A stretch of 64,000 bases of DNA from Microbacterium sp. Leaf320 (GCF_001423485.1 NZ_LMOD01000005.1:186001-250000); one strand, 5' to 3'. Counted from the stretch's first letter, positions 38,926 to 49,020 are shown. Translations and numbers: made by a program. The notes: generated by a model from the sequence alone, not told the origin.

Positions 38926-39621
38926 TCACTCGGCGCTGGGCTTGATGATCGGGATCACGCCGGTTTCGGCCGCCACCTTGCGGCGGTAGATGCGACGCTG
39001 TTCGGGCAGCGAGACGTCGAAGGTGACGGCGAGGATGCGGATGACGCTCGTGACCGCGATGCCGATGACGGCCGCGAGGGTGATGGGCATGCCCAGTGCG
39101 ACGGCGATGACGATGAACGTGCAGCCGGCGCCGGCCGCGACCGCGTAGAGCGAGCCGACGTGCATGATGGCGGTCGGCAGGCCCATCAGCATGTCTCTCA
39201 GCACACTGCCGCCGACGGCCGCGCAGACGCCGATGAAGACCGCCGGCACTTCGGGGATGCCGAACGCGAGCGCCTTGCTCGTCCCGAAGGCGCCGAACAT
39301 CCCGATCACGACGGCATCGAGCACGACGATCGCCGTGTTCAGCCGGGTGAACAGCCCGGCGAGGAGCATGCCGAGCAGCGCCGCTCCGCCGGCGGTCACC
39401 AGATACCACTGGTTCTGCAGCGTCGCCGGAGTCTGACCCAGCAGGATGTCGCGGATCAGACCGCCGCCCATGCCGATCATGATCCCGATGATCGAGACGC
39501 CGAGCCAGTCGAGCCGCCGTTGCCCCTGGAATCCGGAGGCGAACATGGCGCCCTGCACGCCGCCGAGGCCGACGCCGAGCAGGTCCGCCCAGAGCGGAAT
39601 GATGAAGAGCGGTTCGGTCAC
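38926..39621 (-). CDS. TRIC/UPF0126 family cation channel-like membrane protein
   Basis: The 231-residue protein has about seven spans arranged as two repeated three-helix units, each with a G-G-G/G-G-x-x-R-D motif (G-M-G-G-G-L-I-R-D near residue 55; G-G-S-V-L-R-D near 140). This is diagnostic of prokaryotic TRIC channels. It probably conducts monovalent cations. GTG 39621 is chosen because a GAGAAT box lies six bases upstream and the longer reading is hydrophilic and unlike the family. Confidence 0.9.
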   Translation of the reverse strand: MTEPLFIIPLWADLLGVGLGGVQGAMFASGFQGQRRLDWLGVSIIGIMIGMGGGLIRDILLGQTPATLQNQWYLVTAGGAALLGMLLAGLFTRLNTAIVVLDAVVIGMFGAFGTSKALAFGIPEVPAVFIGVCAAVGGSVLRDMLMGLPTAIMHVGSLYAVAAGAGCTFIVIAVALGMPITLAAVIGIAVTSVIRILAVTFDVSLPEQRRIYRRKVAAETGVIPIIKPSAE

Positions 39622-39627
39622 GCCCCT

Positions 39628-39649
39628 ATTCTCCCGCACGGAGGATAAT
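39628..39649. promoter_or_regulatory. Divergent leaderless promoters for TRIC and recO genes
   Basis: On the reverse strand GAGAAT (39633-39628) and on the forward strand GATAAT (39644-39649) each lie six bases before their GTG start. Only ten bases separate the two boxes. Confidence 0.55.
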
Positions 39650-39655
39650 CGAACG

Positions 39656-40402
39656 GTGCCCACTTACCGAGACGAAGCGGTGATCCTGCGCACCCACAAG
39701 CTGGGTGAGGCGGATCGCATCGTCACGATGCTCTCGCGGCGTCACGGCAAGATCCGGGCCGTCGCGAAGGGGGTGCGCCGCACGTCATCGAAGTTCGGCT
39801 CGCGGCTCGAGCCGTTCATGGTCGCCGACGTGCAGCTGTACCAGGGCCGCACACTCGACATCGTGCAGCAGGCGGAGTCGCTCGGCTCTTACGGATCCGA
39901 CATCGCGGCGCACTACGACCGGTTCACGTCGGCCAACGCCATGGTCGAGACCGCCGATCGTCTGAGCGACTCCGAGGCGACGCCGGAGCAGTACCTGCTG
40001 CTGGTCGGCGGTCTCCGCGCGCTGTCCCGCGGTGAGCACTCTCCCCGCAGCATCCTCGACTCCTATCTGCTGCGCGTGATGGCGCTCTCGGGGTGGGCGC
40101 CGTCGCTGGGCGACTGCGCCCGGTGCGCCGCACCCGGCCCCCATGCCCACTTCGTCGGCCAGCTCGGCGGGGCGGTGTGCGTGAACTGCGCGCCGGCCGG
40201 AAGCCCGAAGGTCGCCGAGAAGACCCTGTCGCTGCTCCGCTCGCTGATGGCCGGCGATTGGGAGACGATCGACGCCGCGCCCCACGCCGACAACGCTGCC
40301 GCATCAGGTCTCGTCGCGGCGTACGCCCAGTGGCACCTGGAGCGCGGCATCCGTTCGCTCGCGCACCTCGTGGCCGACATCCCCCGAGAAGGAGCACGGT
40401 GA
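39656..40402 (+). CDS. recO: DNA repair protein RecO
   Basis: The 248-residue protein has the N-terminal OB fold ([10 protein letters not shown] near residue 4; L-G-E-A-D-R-I-V) and the four-cysteine zinc site C154-C157-C175-C178. It loads RecA with RecR in gap repair. The GTG start is set by the GATAAT box. The era-(leuA)-recO-uppS order is a classic actinobacterial neighbourhood, and the stop overlaps uppS as GTGA. Confidence 0.94.
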   Translation: MPTYRDEAVILRTHKLGEADRIVTMLSRRHGKIRAVAKGVRRTSSKFGSRLEPFMVADVQLYQGRTLDIVQQAESLGSYGSDIAAHYDRFTSANAMVETADRLSDSEATPEQYLLLVGGLRALSRGEHSPRSILDSYLLRVMALSGWAPSLGDCARCAAPGPHAHFVGQLGGAVCVNCAPAGSPKVAEKTLSLLRSLMAGDWETIDAAPHADNAAASGLVAAYAQWHLERGIRSLAHLVADIPREGAR

Positions 40403-41202
40403 GCCCGAAGCCCTACACCCACAAGGATGCCGTGGCGTACCGCCCGCTCGACTGGACGGGCGTGTATCCGCCGAGCTTCCCCGCAGTGCCCGAGCACGTC
40501 GCTATCGTCATGGACGGCAACGGGCGCTGGGCGAACCGCCGCGGTCTCAATCGCGTCGAGGGTCACAAGGCGGGGGAGGAGGTGCTCCTCGACGTGGTCG
40601 CCGGCGCGATCCAGGCCGGGGTGAAGCACCTCTCCGTGTACGCGTTCTCGACCGAGAACTGGGCGCGGTCTCCTGAAGAGGTGCGCTTCCTGATGGGGTA
40701 CAACCGTGATGTGCTGCATCGCCGACGCGATCAGCTCAACGAGTGGGGTGTGCGCGTCCGTTGGGCCGGCCGCAAGCCGCGCCTGTGGGGCAGCGTCATC
40801 AAGGAGCTGCAGTACGCCGAGCAGCTGACCAAGGACAACGACGTGCTCACGCTCACCATGTGCGTGAACTACGGCGGACGGATCGAGCTGGTCGATGCGA
40901 TGCGGTCGATCGCCGCCGACGTGGCAGCCGGCAAGGTCAAGCCGAGCGCGATCAGCGAGAAGATGATCCGCCGCAACCTCTATGTGCCCGACATGCCGGA
41001 CGTCGACCTGTTCGTGCGCAGCTCTGGCGAGCAGCGCACCTCGAACTTCCTGCTGTGGCAGGCGGCCTACGCCGAGATGGTGTTCCTCGACACGCTCTGG
41101 CCCGACTTCTCCCGCGAGGAGCTGTGGCGCTCTATCGGCATCTACCTGTCGCGCGACCGCCGCTTCGGCGGGGCGATCGACACCCCTGACGCGACGGCCT
41201 GA
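40399..41202 (+). CDS. uppS: Isoprenyl transferase (undecaprenyl/decaprenyl diphosphate synthase)
   Basis: The 267-residue cis-prenyltransferase has [12 protein letters not shown] near residue 34 (catalytic Asp 39), H-K-A-G near 56, the F-S-T-E-N-W motif near 82 and [11 protein letters not shown] near 212. It makes the lipid carrier for peptidoglycan and arabinogalactan-like polymers. GTG 40399 has a GAAGGAG ribosome site. Its last 61 bases overlap the oppositely oriented ATPase gene. Confidence 0.95.
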   Translation: MSPKPYTHKDAVAYRPLDWTGVYPPSFPAVPEHVAIVMDGNGRWANRRGLNRVEGHKAGEEVLLDVVAGAIQAGVKHLSVYAFSTENWARSPEEVRFLMGYNRDVLHRRRDQLNEWGVRVRWAGRKPRLWGSVIKELQYAEQLTKDNDVLTLTMCVNYGGRIELVDAMRSIAADVAAGKVKPSAISEKMIRRNLYVPDMPDVDLFVRSSGEQRTSNFLLWQAAYAEMVFLDTLWPDFSREELWRSIGIYLSRDRRFGGAIDTPDATA

Positions 41203-41768
41203 GCTCGCAGCCACCTCTCCGTCTCGCGAGGATGGCGCAGCCGCACGATGATGAGGTGGGGGAAGAGCTCTCGCTTCTGGGGCATCTGAGTCGTCCAGAA
41301 CGTGCGAGTCTTCGTCTGCCAGGCCAGGATGCTCCGCGCAGGGTCTCGAGTTGAGAGCACCTGCCAGATCGGCTTCTCGACGTTTCCGTTGTACATCTCG
41401 GTGCGCAGGATGCTGCGGCTCAAAGTCCGTCGCAGGAGACGAGCTCGAACGATCAGCCAGGGGTAGTCGAGCCAGACCACGAGCTGCGCACGCGGAGTCA
41501 TGATCTCGTCGGTGCCCTTGCTCGTGTACTGCCACTCGGTGACCCAGCGGTCTTCGGAAGCGAAGGCGCGCACGTCGTCGAGAAAAGACGGACGCGGCGT
41601 CCACTTCTCGCCGTGGAACAGCGCGTCCATCTCGTGTCGGTCAAGGCTCCAGAGCGTGGCGAGTCGGGCCGCGAGCGTGGTCTTGCCCGATCCGGTCACA
41701 CCGGCGACGAGGACTCGCTCCGGGCGGAACGGAAGCGGATCGTCGGCGGTGAGCATTTGAGACGTCAT
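41142..41768 (-). CDS. P-loop ATPase/kinase-like protein, paralogue A
   Basis: The 208-residue protein has Walker [10 protein letters not shown] at residues 23-31 and the conserved block [13 protein letters not shown] near 73, then W-L-D-Y-P near 99. It resembles the topology-modulation/FlaR or adenylate-kinase-like group of small P-loop proteins with unknown substrate. It is a close paralogue of the next gene, with which it overlaps by four bases, and its 3' end runs 61 bases into uppS on the other strand. Confidence 0.78.
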   Translation of the reverse strand: MTSQMLTADDPLPFRPERVLVAGVTGSGKTTLAARLATLWSLDRHEMDALFHGEKWTPRPSFLDDVRAFASEDRWVTEWQYTSKGTDEIMTPRAQLVVWLDYPWLIVRARLLRRTLSRSILRTEMYNGNVEKPIWQVLSTRDPARSILAWQTKTRTFWTTQMPQKRELFPHLIIVRLRHPRETERWLRAQAVASGVSIAPPKRRSRDR

Positions 41769-42340
41769 GATGCCGGGGCCGACTCGACGCGACCGAGCCA
41801 GGTTTCGAGAGCGCGAGGATGATCGAGGCGAACCACCTGCAGGTGCGGATGGGATGCTTCGATATCAGGCATGCGCTCGATCCACTTGGTACGCGTGTCC
41901 TTCTGCCACCGCAGGATGTCGTTCTCGCCGGTCCATCCCTCGCGTGTCCACAGCGCCGGTTCGACGTTGCCGTTCCAGAGCTGCGTGCGCAGCAGGCGCC
42001 GCTTCAGCGTGCGGAGCAGAAGACGCCTGCGCACGAGGGGGTACGGGTAGTCCAGCCAGATCACGAGCTGCGCACGCGGAGCGAGGATCGCATCGGTGCC
42101 CTTGCTCGTGTACTGCCACTCGGTGACCCAGCGATCCTCCGCGGCGAAGGCGCGCACGTCATCGATGAACGACGGGCGCGGCGTCCAGTTCTCGCCGTGG
42201 AACAGCCCGTCGATCTCGACGTGGTGCAGATCCCACACCTCGGCCACGCGTCGAGCGAGCGTCGTCTTGCCCGATCCTGTGACACCGGCGATCAGTACTC
42301 GCTCTGGACTGAACGGCAGCGGATCGGCGGCGGAGAGCAT
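41765..42340 (-). CDS. P-loop ATPase/kinase-like protein, paralogue B
   Basis: The 191-residue protein shares long blocks with its downstream neighbour (G-V-T-G-S-G-K-T-T at 19-27, then F-H-G-E-N-W-T-P-R-P-S-F near 48, [13 protein letters not shown] near 69, and a R-L-x-H-P-R end). The pair is a tandem duplication. The function is unknown; a small-molecule or nucleotide kinase is the best guess from the fold. TAGGAT six bases upstream fixes the ATG. It is divergent from the DsbA-like gene. Confidence 0.78.
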   Translation of the reverse strand: MLSAADPLPFSPERVLIAGVTGSGKTTLARRVAEVWDLHHVEIDGLFHGENWTPRPSFIDDVRAFAAEDRWVTEWQYTSKGTDAILAPRAQLVIWLDYPYPLVRRRLLLRTLKRRLLRTQLWNGNVEPALWTREGWTGENDILRWQKDTRTKWIERMPDIEASHPHLQVVRLDHPRALETWLGRVESAPAS

Positions 42341-42346
42341 CTGAGA

Positions 42347-42387
42347 ATCCTAACGACGGAATAGCCCATAGGTGCATACGGTTGGAT
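42347..42387. promoter_or_regulatory. Divergent leaderless promoters for the ATPase pair and the DsbA-like gene
   Basis: On the reverse strand TAGGAT (42352-42347) precedes ATG 42340 by six bases. On the forward strand TTGGAT (42382-42387) precedes GTG 42394 by six bases. The second box is a weaker match. Confidence 0.5.
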
Positions 42388-42393
42388 GTCAGT

Positions 42394-43080
42394 GTGAGTG
42401 AAGCCATCTCGATTGACATCTGGTCCGACATCGCCTGCCCGTGGTGCTACATCGGCAAGCGCAACCTCGAGAAGGGACTCGAGGCCGTAGCCTCCGACGA
42501 CGACGCCCCGCAGGTGAACATCACCTTCCATTCCTTCGAGCTCTCTCCCGACACCCCCGTCGACTTCGACGGCGACGAGATCGACTTCCTCGCCGGCCAC
42601 AAGGGGATGCCGCGCGAACAGGTCGAGCAGATGCTCTCGCACGTCACAGGCGTCGCCGAGGGGGCAGGACTCGCTTACCGCTTCGACCTGCTGCAGCACA
42701 CGAACACGGTCAAGGCCCATGAGCTGCTGCACTTCGCGAAGGCTCAGGGCGTGCAGCACGAGATGGAAGAGCGCCTCATGTCGGCCTACTTCACCGAGGG
42801 TAAGCACGTCGGCCGTATCGACGACCTGGTGGAGCTCGCGGTCGAGGTCGGACTCAACCCCGACGACACCCGTGAGGCACTCGTGTCATCGCGGCACCTC
42901 GCGGATGTCCGCCAGGACCAGGCTCAGGCTCAGGCCTACGGAATCCAGGGCGTGCCGTTCTTCGTCATCGACGGACAGTACGGCATCAGCGGTGCGCAGC
43001 CGCCCGCGGCGTTCGAGAACGTCCTCCGCGACCTCTGGGCCAAGCGCGGCGACGCCGAGCCCGAGGGCGCAGCGGTCTAG
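42394..43080 (+). CDS. DsbA family oxidoreductase (FrnE-like)
   Basis: The 228-residue protein has the C-P-W-C active site at residues 15-18 and the cis-proline G-V-P-F-F-V-I-D near 185, with a long helical insert. This is the FrnE-type branch, which is cytosolic because no signal peptide is present. It probably takes part in disulfide isomerisation or redox stress handling. It ends four bases into the convergent glutathione peroxidase gene, another thiol-redox enzyme. Confidence 0.88.
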   Translation: MSEAISIDIWSDIACPWCYIGKRNLEKGLEAVASDDDAPQVNITFHSFELSPDTPVDFDGDEIDFLAGHKGMPREQVEQMLSHVTGVAEGAGLAYRFDLLQHTNTVKAHELLHFAKAQGVQHEMEERLMSAYFTEGKHVGRIDDLVELAVEVGLNPDDTREALVSSRHLADVRQDQAQAQAYGIQGVPFFVIDGQYGISGAQPPAAFENVLRDLWAKRGDAEPEGAAV

Positions 43081-43571
43081 CGGGTCAGCGCGGCTTCGAT
43101 CGCGCCGACGATCTCGGGGTCGTTCGGCTTCTGCTTCGGGCGGAACCGGACGACCTCTCCGTCGGGCAGAACGAGGAACTTCTCGAAGTTCCACTCGACA
43201 CGACCCGCCTTGCCGCCGGCATCCGGCGTCTCCTTCAGCGTCTTGTAGAGATCGGTGGCGTTCCTGCCGTTGACCTTCACCTTGTCGTTGATGGGGAACG
43301 TCACGCCGTAGGTCGTGGAGCAGAACTCCTTGATGTCCTCGACGGAGCCGGGCTCCTGGCCGAAGAACTGGTTGCACGGGAATCCGACGACGCTGAACCC
43401 GCGGTCGCTGTAGAGGCGCTGCAGTTCTTCGAGCTGCTCGTACTGCGGGGTGAGGCCGCACTTCGAGGCGACGTTGACCACGAGCACGACGTCGGCACCC
43501 AGATCGTCGAGCGTCTTCTCGTTGCCGTCGGCGTCTGTGAAGGGGATGGAACGGACTGCGGGATCGGTCAT
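43077..43571 (-). CDS. Glutathione peroxidase family thiol peroxidase
   Basis: The 164-residue protein has the peroxidatic site V-A-S-K-C-G-L-T (Cys 38), P-C-N-Q-F-F-G-Q-E-P near 72 and W-N-F-E-K-F near 132. The second cysteine in F-P-C-N-Q and another near 90 fit thioredoxin- or mycoredoxin-dependent bacterial GPx. ATG 43571 lies six bases after a TAAGCT box, which favours it over the GTG two codons upstream. Confidence 0.9.
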   Translation of the reverse strand: MTDPAVRSIPFTDADGNEKTLDDLGADVVLVVNVASKCGLTPQYEQLEELQRLYSDRGFSVVGFPCNQFFGQEPGSVEDIKEFCSTTYGVTFPINDKVKVNGRNATDLYKTLKETPDAGGKAGRVEWNFEKFLVLPDGEVVRFRPKQKPNDPEIVGAIEAALTR

Positions 43572-43577
43572 ATTCAC

Positions 43578-43583
43578 AGCTTA
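43578..43583 (-). promoter_or_regulatory. -10 box for leaderless glutathione peroxidase gene
   Basis: On the reverse strand TAAGCT is followed by six bases and ATG 43571. Confidence 0.5.
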
Positions 43584-43630
43584 GGTCGATGCGCCGAGAC
43601 GGGCTCCGTGTCTGGGAGAATGGGAGGGAC

Positions 43631-44785
43631 ATGACTCTCGCCACCACTTCTGCTCGCACCCTCAACATCGGTCCGATCGCTCTCGACGTACCGGTCGTCC
43701 TCGCACCCATGGCGGGTATCACCAACACCGCGTTCCGTCGGCTCTGCCGCGAATACGGAGCCGGGCTCTACGTGAGCGAGATGATCACGTCTCGCGCGCT
43801 CGTCGAGCGCAACGAGACGACGATGCGCCTGATCCGCCACCACGAGTCCGAGACGCCGCGCTCGGTCCAGCTCTACGGCGTCGATCCGCACACCATCTCC
43901 GAAGCAGTCCGCATCATCGTCGCAGAGGACCACGCCGACCACATCGACCTGAACTTCGGGTGCCCCGTTCCCAAGGTCACGCGCAAGGGCGGGGGAGCGG
44001 CGCTGCCGTGGAAGAGCTCCCTCTTCTCGCAGATCGTCACACAGGCCGTGAAGGCCGCGGGTGACGTGCCGCTGACCATCAAGATGCGCAAGGGCATCGA
44101 CCCCGACCACCTGACCTTCCTCGACGCCGGGCGCGCGGCCGAAGACGCGGGCGTCTCTGCGATCGCCCTGCACGCCCGCACCGCGAGCGAGTTCTACTCC
44201 GGCTTCGCCGACTGGAACGCGATCGGCGAGCTCAAGCAGGCCGTCACCAGCGTCCCTGTGCTCGGTAACGGCGACATCTGGTCAGCCGACGACGCCGTGC
44301 GCATGATGCAGCAGACCGACTGCGACGGCGTGGTCGTCGGACGCGGATGTCTCGGTCGCCCGTGGCTGTTCGGCGAGCTCGCTGCGGCCTTCGGTGCTGA
44401 GTCGCACCCGGTCGACGCGACACTCGGTTTCGTAGCCGACGCCTTCCGTCGTCACGCCGAGCTGCTCGTCGAGTTCTTCGAAGACGAGGACCGCGGATGC
44501 CGCGACGTCCGCAAGCACGTCGCCTGGTACTTCAAGGGCTATCCGGTCGGCGGTGACATCCGCACCGGGCTCGCGACGGCATCCAGCCTCGCAGAGATCG
44601 ACGAGCTGCTCGGTCAGCTCGATCACACGGCGCCGTACCCCGGCGCCGACGCCGAGGGCCAGCGCGGTCGTTCGGGGCGTCCGAAGCGTCCGGCGCTGCC
44701 TGACAAGTGGCTGGAGTCGCGCGAGCTCGCGGCGTCGGCATCCGAGATGATGCGAGGGGCGGAGATCGAGAACAGTGGCGGTTGA
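43631..44785 (+). CDS. dusB: tRNA-dihydrouridine synthase (DusB type)
   Basis: The 384-residue flavoprotein has A-P-M-A-G-I-T-N near residue 25, the catalytic cysteine in F-G-C-P-V-P-K near 112, K-M-R-K-G near 150, H-A-R-T near 185 and G-N-G-D-I near 215. It reduces uridines in tRNA. ATG 43631 has a GGGAGGG ribosome site and a GAGAAT box nine bases upstream of the ATG. Its last 11 bases overlap dgt. Confidence 0.94.
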   Translation: MTLATTSARTLNIGPIALDVPVVLAPMAGITNTAFRRLCREYGAGLYVSEMITSRALVERNETTMRLIRHHESETPRSVQLYGVDPHTISEAVRIIVAEDHADHIDLNFGCPVPKVTRKGGGAALPWKSSLFSQIVTQAVKAAGDVPLTIKMRKGIDPDHLTFLDAGRAAEDAGVSAIALHARTASEFYSGFADWNAIGELKQAVTSVPVLGNGDIWSADDAVRMMQQTDCDGVVVGRGCLGRPWLFGELAAAFGAESHPVDATLGFVADAFRRHAELLVEFFEDEDRGCRDVRKHVAWYFKGYPVGGDIRTGLATASSLAEIDELLGQLDHTAPYPGADAEGQRGRSGRPKRPALPDKWLESRELAASASEMMRGAEIENSGG

Positions 44786-46169
44786 TCCTCAGGTGGACTC
44801 GGCGCGCGGGCGCTCGGACGGATACGACCCGCGCGACGCCGAGCGATTCTTCGCCGAGACGCATCGATCCGAACGCGACGACTTCGCCCGCGACCGTGCG
44901 CGCGTGCTGCACTCCGCGGCGCTCCGCCGCCTGGCGGCCAAGACGCAGGTGCTCAGTCCCGCCAGCACGGCCGACTTCGCTCGGAACCGCCTCACCCACT
45001 CGCTCGAGGTCGCCCAGGTCGGGCGCGAGCTCGCGACCGCGCTCGGCGTCTCCGCAGACGTGGTCGACACCGCGTGCCTCAGTCACGACCTCGGACACCC
45101 GCCCTTCGGGCACAACGGCGAGCGGGCGCTCAACGAATGGGCAGAGCCCATCGGTGGTTTCGAAGGCAACGCGCAATCGCTGCGCATCCTCAGCCGTCTC
45201 GAGGCCAAGGCCATCGACGACGACGGGCGCTCGGTCGGGCTCAACCTGACCAGGGCCAGCCTCGACGCGACCTGCAAGTACCCGTGGACAGTCGACAGCC
45301 CCGTTCCCGACCCCGGTGGTCGGCTCAAGTTCGGCGTGTATCCCGAAGACGAAGAGGTCTTCCGATGGATGCGTGAGGGAATCCCCGGGCGTCGGCGATG
45401 CATCGAGGCCGAGATCATGGATCTCTCCGACGACATCGCCTACTCGGTGCACGACTTCGAGGACGCGATCGTCAACGGCTACGTCGACGTCGCCCAGCTC
45501 TCCGACCCGCGCCAGCACGAGGCGCTGATCGACCGCATCCAGCAGTGGGTCGGCTACGACTTCACGCGCGATGACCTCGCCGATGCGCTGTACCGCCTCG
45601 CCTCCCAGCCGATGTGGCTGCAGTCGTTCGACCGCTCGCGTCACGACCTGGCGCGGCTCAAGAACCTCACGAGTGACTTCATCGGTCGATTCGCCCGCGC
45701 TGCCGTTGCCGCGACCCGCGAGGCATACGCCGGTCCGACGCTCGTGCGCTACAACGCGCACGTCGTGGTGCCGCGGGTCATCGAGGCCGAGATCGCCGTG
45801 CTCAAGGGCATCATGGGGCAGGCCATCGTCACGATCGATGCGCGCAAGGGCGTCTACAAGGAGCAGCGCCGCGTGCTCAAGCGGCTCGCCGACGCGCTGT
45901 GGTCGACCGATACGCTCTGGTCCGCTGGAGCGGACGTGCTCGAGCCCGCGTTCTCGGCCGACTTCCGTTCAGCGACGACCGATCACGAACGCGCTCGGGT
46001 CATCGTCGATCAGATCGCGAGCCTCACCGATCAGAGCGCGATCGACTGGCACAACAGGCTGGTCGGCGAGATCGACCCCGCGGAGGTGGGCATCTGGACG
46101 CCGCGTCATGCGCGACCGGGTGCTCGTCAGCACACGCCGCGGCAGGCGGTCGTCGAAGGGGCCGGCTGA
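44775..46169 (+). CDS. dgt: Deoxyguanosinetriphosphate triphosphohydrolase-like protein
   Basis: The 464-residue HD-domain protein has [11 protein letters not shown] near residue 38, R-L-T-H-S-L-E-V near 72 and the metal-binding [11 protein letters not shown] near 102. By family it hydrolyses dNTPs to the nucleoside and triphosphate. Its stop overlaps the dnaG ATG as TGATG, and its start overlaps dusB, so the three genes are translationally coupled. Confidence 0.93.
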   Translation: MAVDPQVDSARGRSDGYDPRDAERFFAETHRSERDDFARDRARVLHSAALRRLAAKTQVLSPASTADFARNRLTHSLEVAQVGRELATALGVSADVVDTACLSHDLGHPPFGHNGERALNEWAEPIGGFEGNAQSLRILSRLEAKAIDDDGRSVGLNLTRASLDATCKYPWTVDSPVPDPGGRLKFGVYPEDEEVFRWMREGIPGRRRCIEAEIMDLSDDIAYSVHDFEDAIVNGYVDVAQLSDPRQHEALIDRIQQWVGYDFTRDDLADALYRLASQPMWLQSFDRSRHDLARLKNLTSDFIGRFARAAVAATREAYAGPTLVRYNAHVVVPRVIEAEIAVLKGIMGQAIVTIDARKGVYKEQRRVLKRLADALWSTDTLWSAGADVLEPAFSADFRSATTDHERARVIVDQIASLTDQSAIDWHNRLVGEIDPAEVGIWTPRHARPGARQHTPRQAVVEGAG

Positions 46170-48034
46170 TGCCCCGCATCCGCCAGGCCGACGTCGACGA
46201 GGTCAAGGCCCGCACGAACATCGCCGACATCGTCGGAGAGCGAGTCGCGCTCAAATCGGCCGGAGTCGGATCCCTCAAAGGACTCTGCCCCTTCCACGAC
46301 GAGAAGAGCCCGAGCTTCCACGTGCGGCCCCAGGTCGGCTACTACCACTGCTTCGGATGCGGTGAGTCGGGCGACGTGTACTCGTTCCTCCGCGAGATGG
46401 ACCACGTCAGCTTCACCGAGGCTGTCGAGCGCCTCGCAGGCCGCATCGGCTACGCCCTGCATTACGAAGATGGTGGTTCTGCTCCCGAGACGAGCGGGCG
46501 CAGCCGCCTGTACGCCGCGAACACCGCCGCCGCGGAGTACTTCCGCGGGCAGCTGCTGACGGCCGACGCCGAGGCAGGGCGCCGATTCCTCGGGGAGCGC
46601 GGCTTCGACGCCGGCGCCGCGGCTCACTTCGGTGTGGGATTCGCACCTCGGGGCTGGGACAAGATGCTGAAGGCGCTCACAGCACAGGGATTCACGCGAG
46701 ACGAGCTGAGCGCCGCGGGGCTGGTCTCGACCGGTCAGCGCGGTGTCTACGACCGATTCCGCGGCCGTCTCGTCTGGCCCATCCGCGACGTGTCGGGTCA
46801 GACGATCGGGTTCGGCGCGCGCAAGCTCTTCGACGACGACCAGGGACCGAAGTATCTGAACACTCCCGAGACGCCGATCTACAAGAAGGCTCAGGTGCTC
46901 TACGGGCTCGACCTCGCCAAGCGCGACATCTCGCGGGGCGACCCGCGCCGGGTCGTGGTGGTCGAGGGGTACACCGACGTCATGGCCTGCCACCTCGCCG
47001 GTCTCACGACCGCGATCGCGACGTGCGGCACGGCGTTCGGCACCGACCACATCAAGGTGCTGCGCCGGGTCATGGGCGATGACAACGCCTCGGGTGAGGT
47101 CGTCTTCACATTCGACGGCGATGAGGCGGGGCAGAAGGCCGCGCTGCGCGCTTTCACCGAGGACGATCGCTTCAACGCGCAGACCTTCGTCGCAGTCGCC
47201 CCGGACGGCCTCGACCCCTGCGATCTCCGACTCCAGCGTGGCGACGCCGCGGTGCGGTCGCTCATGGAGACCAAGCAGCCGATGTTCGAGTTCGCGATCG
47301 ACCGCAGGCTCTCGGGCTTCGATCTCTCCACTGTCGAAGGGCGCGTCGGCGCGCTGCGCGCAGCGGCGCCGATCGTCGCCGAGATCCGCGACCGTCTGCT
47401 GCGCCCAGGATACGAGCGGGTGCTGGCCAGGCGATTGGGCATGGACCCGACCGAGGTGCACAACGAGGTCGAGCGTGCGGCACGCGGCGGATCCCAGACC
47501 ACGCGTCACGAGTCGCCCCGGCACGAGGTGACGATCGACCCCACGACCGGTGCGCCGGCCGTGGCGCCCGTGACGCTGGCCAGCCTGCCGCGCACGGCGG
47601 ATGTCGCCGTCGAGCGCGATGCGCTGATGGGTGCCCTTCAGTACGGGCACCAGATCGATCAGGCGCTGCTCGGCCGCGCGCTCGGCAGTCCTTTCCGCAC
47701 ACCCGGGCTCGACGCAGTCCGCGAGGCCGTCGCGGCCGCTCCCGACCGCACGCGGGCGGGTTGGGTGACGGACGCCGTGAACTCGGTGCGCGAGCCCTAC
47801 CGGTCGCTTGCGGGCGAGCTGCTCATGACACCGTTCCCCGCTCGCAACGAGGCCGGAGCCGTCGCATCGACCACCGACCTCGCCCGCAGACTCATCATGC
47901 GCAGCCTCGAGCACGAGAAGCAGGAACTCCTCGGTGCTGTGCAGCGGGTGCCTGCGGACTCCGACGGCGGGCGTGCGCTGCGAATGCGGCTGCGTGACAT
48001 CGATGTCGAGCGTCAGAGGTTCGCCGAGTCGTAA
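46169..48034 (+). CDS. dnaG: DNA primase
   Basis: The 621-residue primase has the CHC2 zinc finger (Cys 40, His 43, Cys 61, Cys 64), the primase core, the TOPRIM motif V-V-E-G-Y-T-D near residue 270 with D-G-D-E-A-G near 320, and a C-terminal DnaB-binding domain. It makes RNA primers at the replication fork. ATG 46169 gives the typical M-P-R-I-R start; the frame is open further upstream inside dgt but carries no primase sequence. Confidence 0.96.
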   Translation: MPRIRQADVDEVKARTNIADIVGERVALKSAGVGSLKGLCPFHDEKSPSFHVRPQVGYYHCFGCGESGDVYSFLREMDHVSFTEAVERLAGRIGYALHYEDGGSAPETSGRSRLYAANTAAAEYFRGQLLTADAEAGRRFLGERGFDAGAAAHFGVGFAPRGWDKMLKALTAQGFTRDELSAAGLVSTGQRGVYDRFRGRLVWPIRDVSGQTIGFGARKLFDDDQGPKYLNTPETPIYKKAQVLYGLDLAKRDISRGDPRRVVVVEGYTDVMACHLAGLTTAIATCGTAFGTDHIKVLRRVMGDDNASGEVVFTFDGDEAGQKAALRAFTEDDRFNAQTFVAVAPDGLDPCDLRLQRGDAAVRSLMETKQPMFEFAIDRRLSGFDLSTVEGRVGALRAAAPIVAEIRDRLLRPGYERVLARRLGMDPTEVHNEVERAARGGSQTTRHESPRHEVTIDPTTGAPAVAPVTLASLPRTADVAVERDALMGALQYGHQIDQALLGRALGSPFRTPGLDAVREAVAAAPDRTRAGWVTDAVNSVREPYRSLAGELLMTPFPARNEAGAVASTTDLARRLIMRSLEHEKQELLGAVQRVPADSDGGRALRMRLRDIDVERQRFAES

Positions 48035-48058
48035 CGGCAGCTCCCCAGCAGGGCAGGG

Positions 48059-48064
48059 CAGGAT
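48059..48064 (+). promoter_or_regulatory. Possible -10 box for the lone ABC ATPase gene
   Basis: CAGGAT is followed by six bases and ATG 48071, the same geometry as the TAGGAT boxes elsewhere in the window, but the first base is off. Confidence 0.35.
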
Positions 48065-48070
48065 GGAAGA

Positions 48071-48844
48071 ATGTTCTCCCGGCCCGAATCGACCAACGCG
48101 ATCGACAGCTCCGACCTGGTCATCGATCGCATCGGGCACAGCGGTGCCACCCGTGCGATCGACGGTGTGAGCTTCTCTCTCGCACCAGGCGAGCTCATCT
48201 GCGTGGCGGGGCCCACGGGGTCCGGCAAGTCCACGCTTGTCGCGGCTCTGGCCGGTTCCACGGATCCGTCGGTGCGAGTCGTCGGGGGCAGCGCTCAGGT
48301 CTGCGGCGTCGACATCCGACGCCCTGGGCGCAAGCACCGCCTGCTGACCTACCGCACCGGCTTCGTACCGCAGGGTGCGGGGGCCGATCTGCCGCCGCAG
48401 CTCACGGTGAACGAGGTGATCGCCGAGCCGATCCTCATCCGCGAGAAGCGCGTCAACACCAAGGCGCTGTCGATCAGGGTGGCGACGCTGCTCGACGAGC
48501 TGCACCTGCCGCTGGGCACCGCCGCGAAGTTCCCCTACGAGCTCAGCGCGGGTATGCGGCAGCGCGTCGCGATCGCGAGATCGTTCGTGCTCGAACCCCG
48601 CGTGCTCATCGCCGACGAGATCCTCGCGAACCTCGACCTCGAGGTCCGTCCCGTCGTCTTCGACGCGATCACCCGGCGCCGCAAGGAGCAGGGGATGGGT
48701 GCGCTGCTTGTCACCAATGACGCCGACTTCATCCGAGAGCTGAACGCCGAGACGCTCATGCTCCGCGGCGGTCACGTCGTCGCTCGCGGGGTGGGAAAAG
48801 ACCTCCTGTGGGCGCCGAACGCGGAGGCGGATTCGCAGCACTGA
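48071..48844 (+). CDS. Stand-alone ABC transporter ATP-binding protein
   Basis: The 257-residue protein has Walker A G-P-T-G-S-G-K-S-T near residue 50, a Q-loop F-V-P-Q near 96, a variant signature L-S-A-G-M-R-Q-R near 157 and Walker B V-L-I-A-D-E-I near 180. The D-loop region reads I-L-A-N-L-D. It groups by appearance with OppD/DppD- or LolD-like ATPases. No permease or binding protein is beside it; the neighbours are dnaG and tRNA-Asn. It may serve a distant permease. Confidence 0.85.
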   Translation: MFSRPESTNAIDSSDLVIDRIGHSGATRAIDGVSFSLAPGELICVAGPTGSGKSTLVAALAGSTDPSVRVVGGSAQVCGVDIRRPGRKHRLLTYRTGFVPQGAGADLPPQLTVNEVIAEPILIREKRVNTKALSIRVATLLDELHLPLGTAAKFPYELSAGMRQRVAIARSFVLEPRVLIADEILANLDLEVRPVVFDAITRRRKEQGMGALLVTNDADFIRELNAETLMLRGGHVVARGVGKDLLWAPNAEADSQH

Positions 48845-48906
48845 AGGCGCCCGCGCGCGACACGCCCGATGTGCGGCCCGTGTCACGAGCACGCTCCGGA
48901 GTTTGC

Positions 48907-48912
48907 TAGGAT
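48907..48912 (+). promoter_or_regulatory. -10 box of tRNA-Asn
   Basis: TAGGAT lies 29 bases before the mature tRNA end, a normal distance for a short 5' leader. Confidence 0.5.
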
Positions 48913-48941
48913 TGACGAGTTGCCCGCGCAGCGGAGCACAT

Positions 48942-49017
48942 TCCTCGGTAGCTCAATTGGCAGAGCAGCCGGCTGTTAACCGGCAGGTTCTTGGTTCGAG
49001 TCCAAGCCGGGGAGCCA
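48942..49017 (+). tRNA. tRNA-Asn (anticodon GTT)
   Basis: All four stems fold: acceptor TCCTCGG with CCGGGGA, D-stem and loop with AGCTCAATTGGCAGAGC, anticodon arm GCCGG-CTGTTAA-CCGGC, and T-arm with GTTCGAGTC. The discriminator base is G and the CCA end is encoded (49015-49017). Confidence 0.97.
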
Positions 49018-49020
49018 ATG

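Noticed and set aside
46127..48892. A 921-codon reverse-strand open frame
   Set aside because: It is antisense to dnaG and the ABC ATPase gene, which have all their motifs; the reverse product is low-complexity and Arg/His-rich.
48942..49017. tRNA-Asn as an integration site of a mobile element
   Set aside because: The tRNA 3' end is followed at once by its own terminator and ordinary genes, and no repeat of the tRNA end or integrase is visible in the window.
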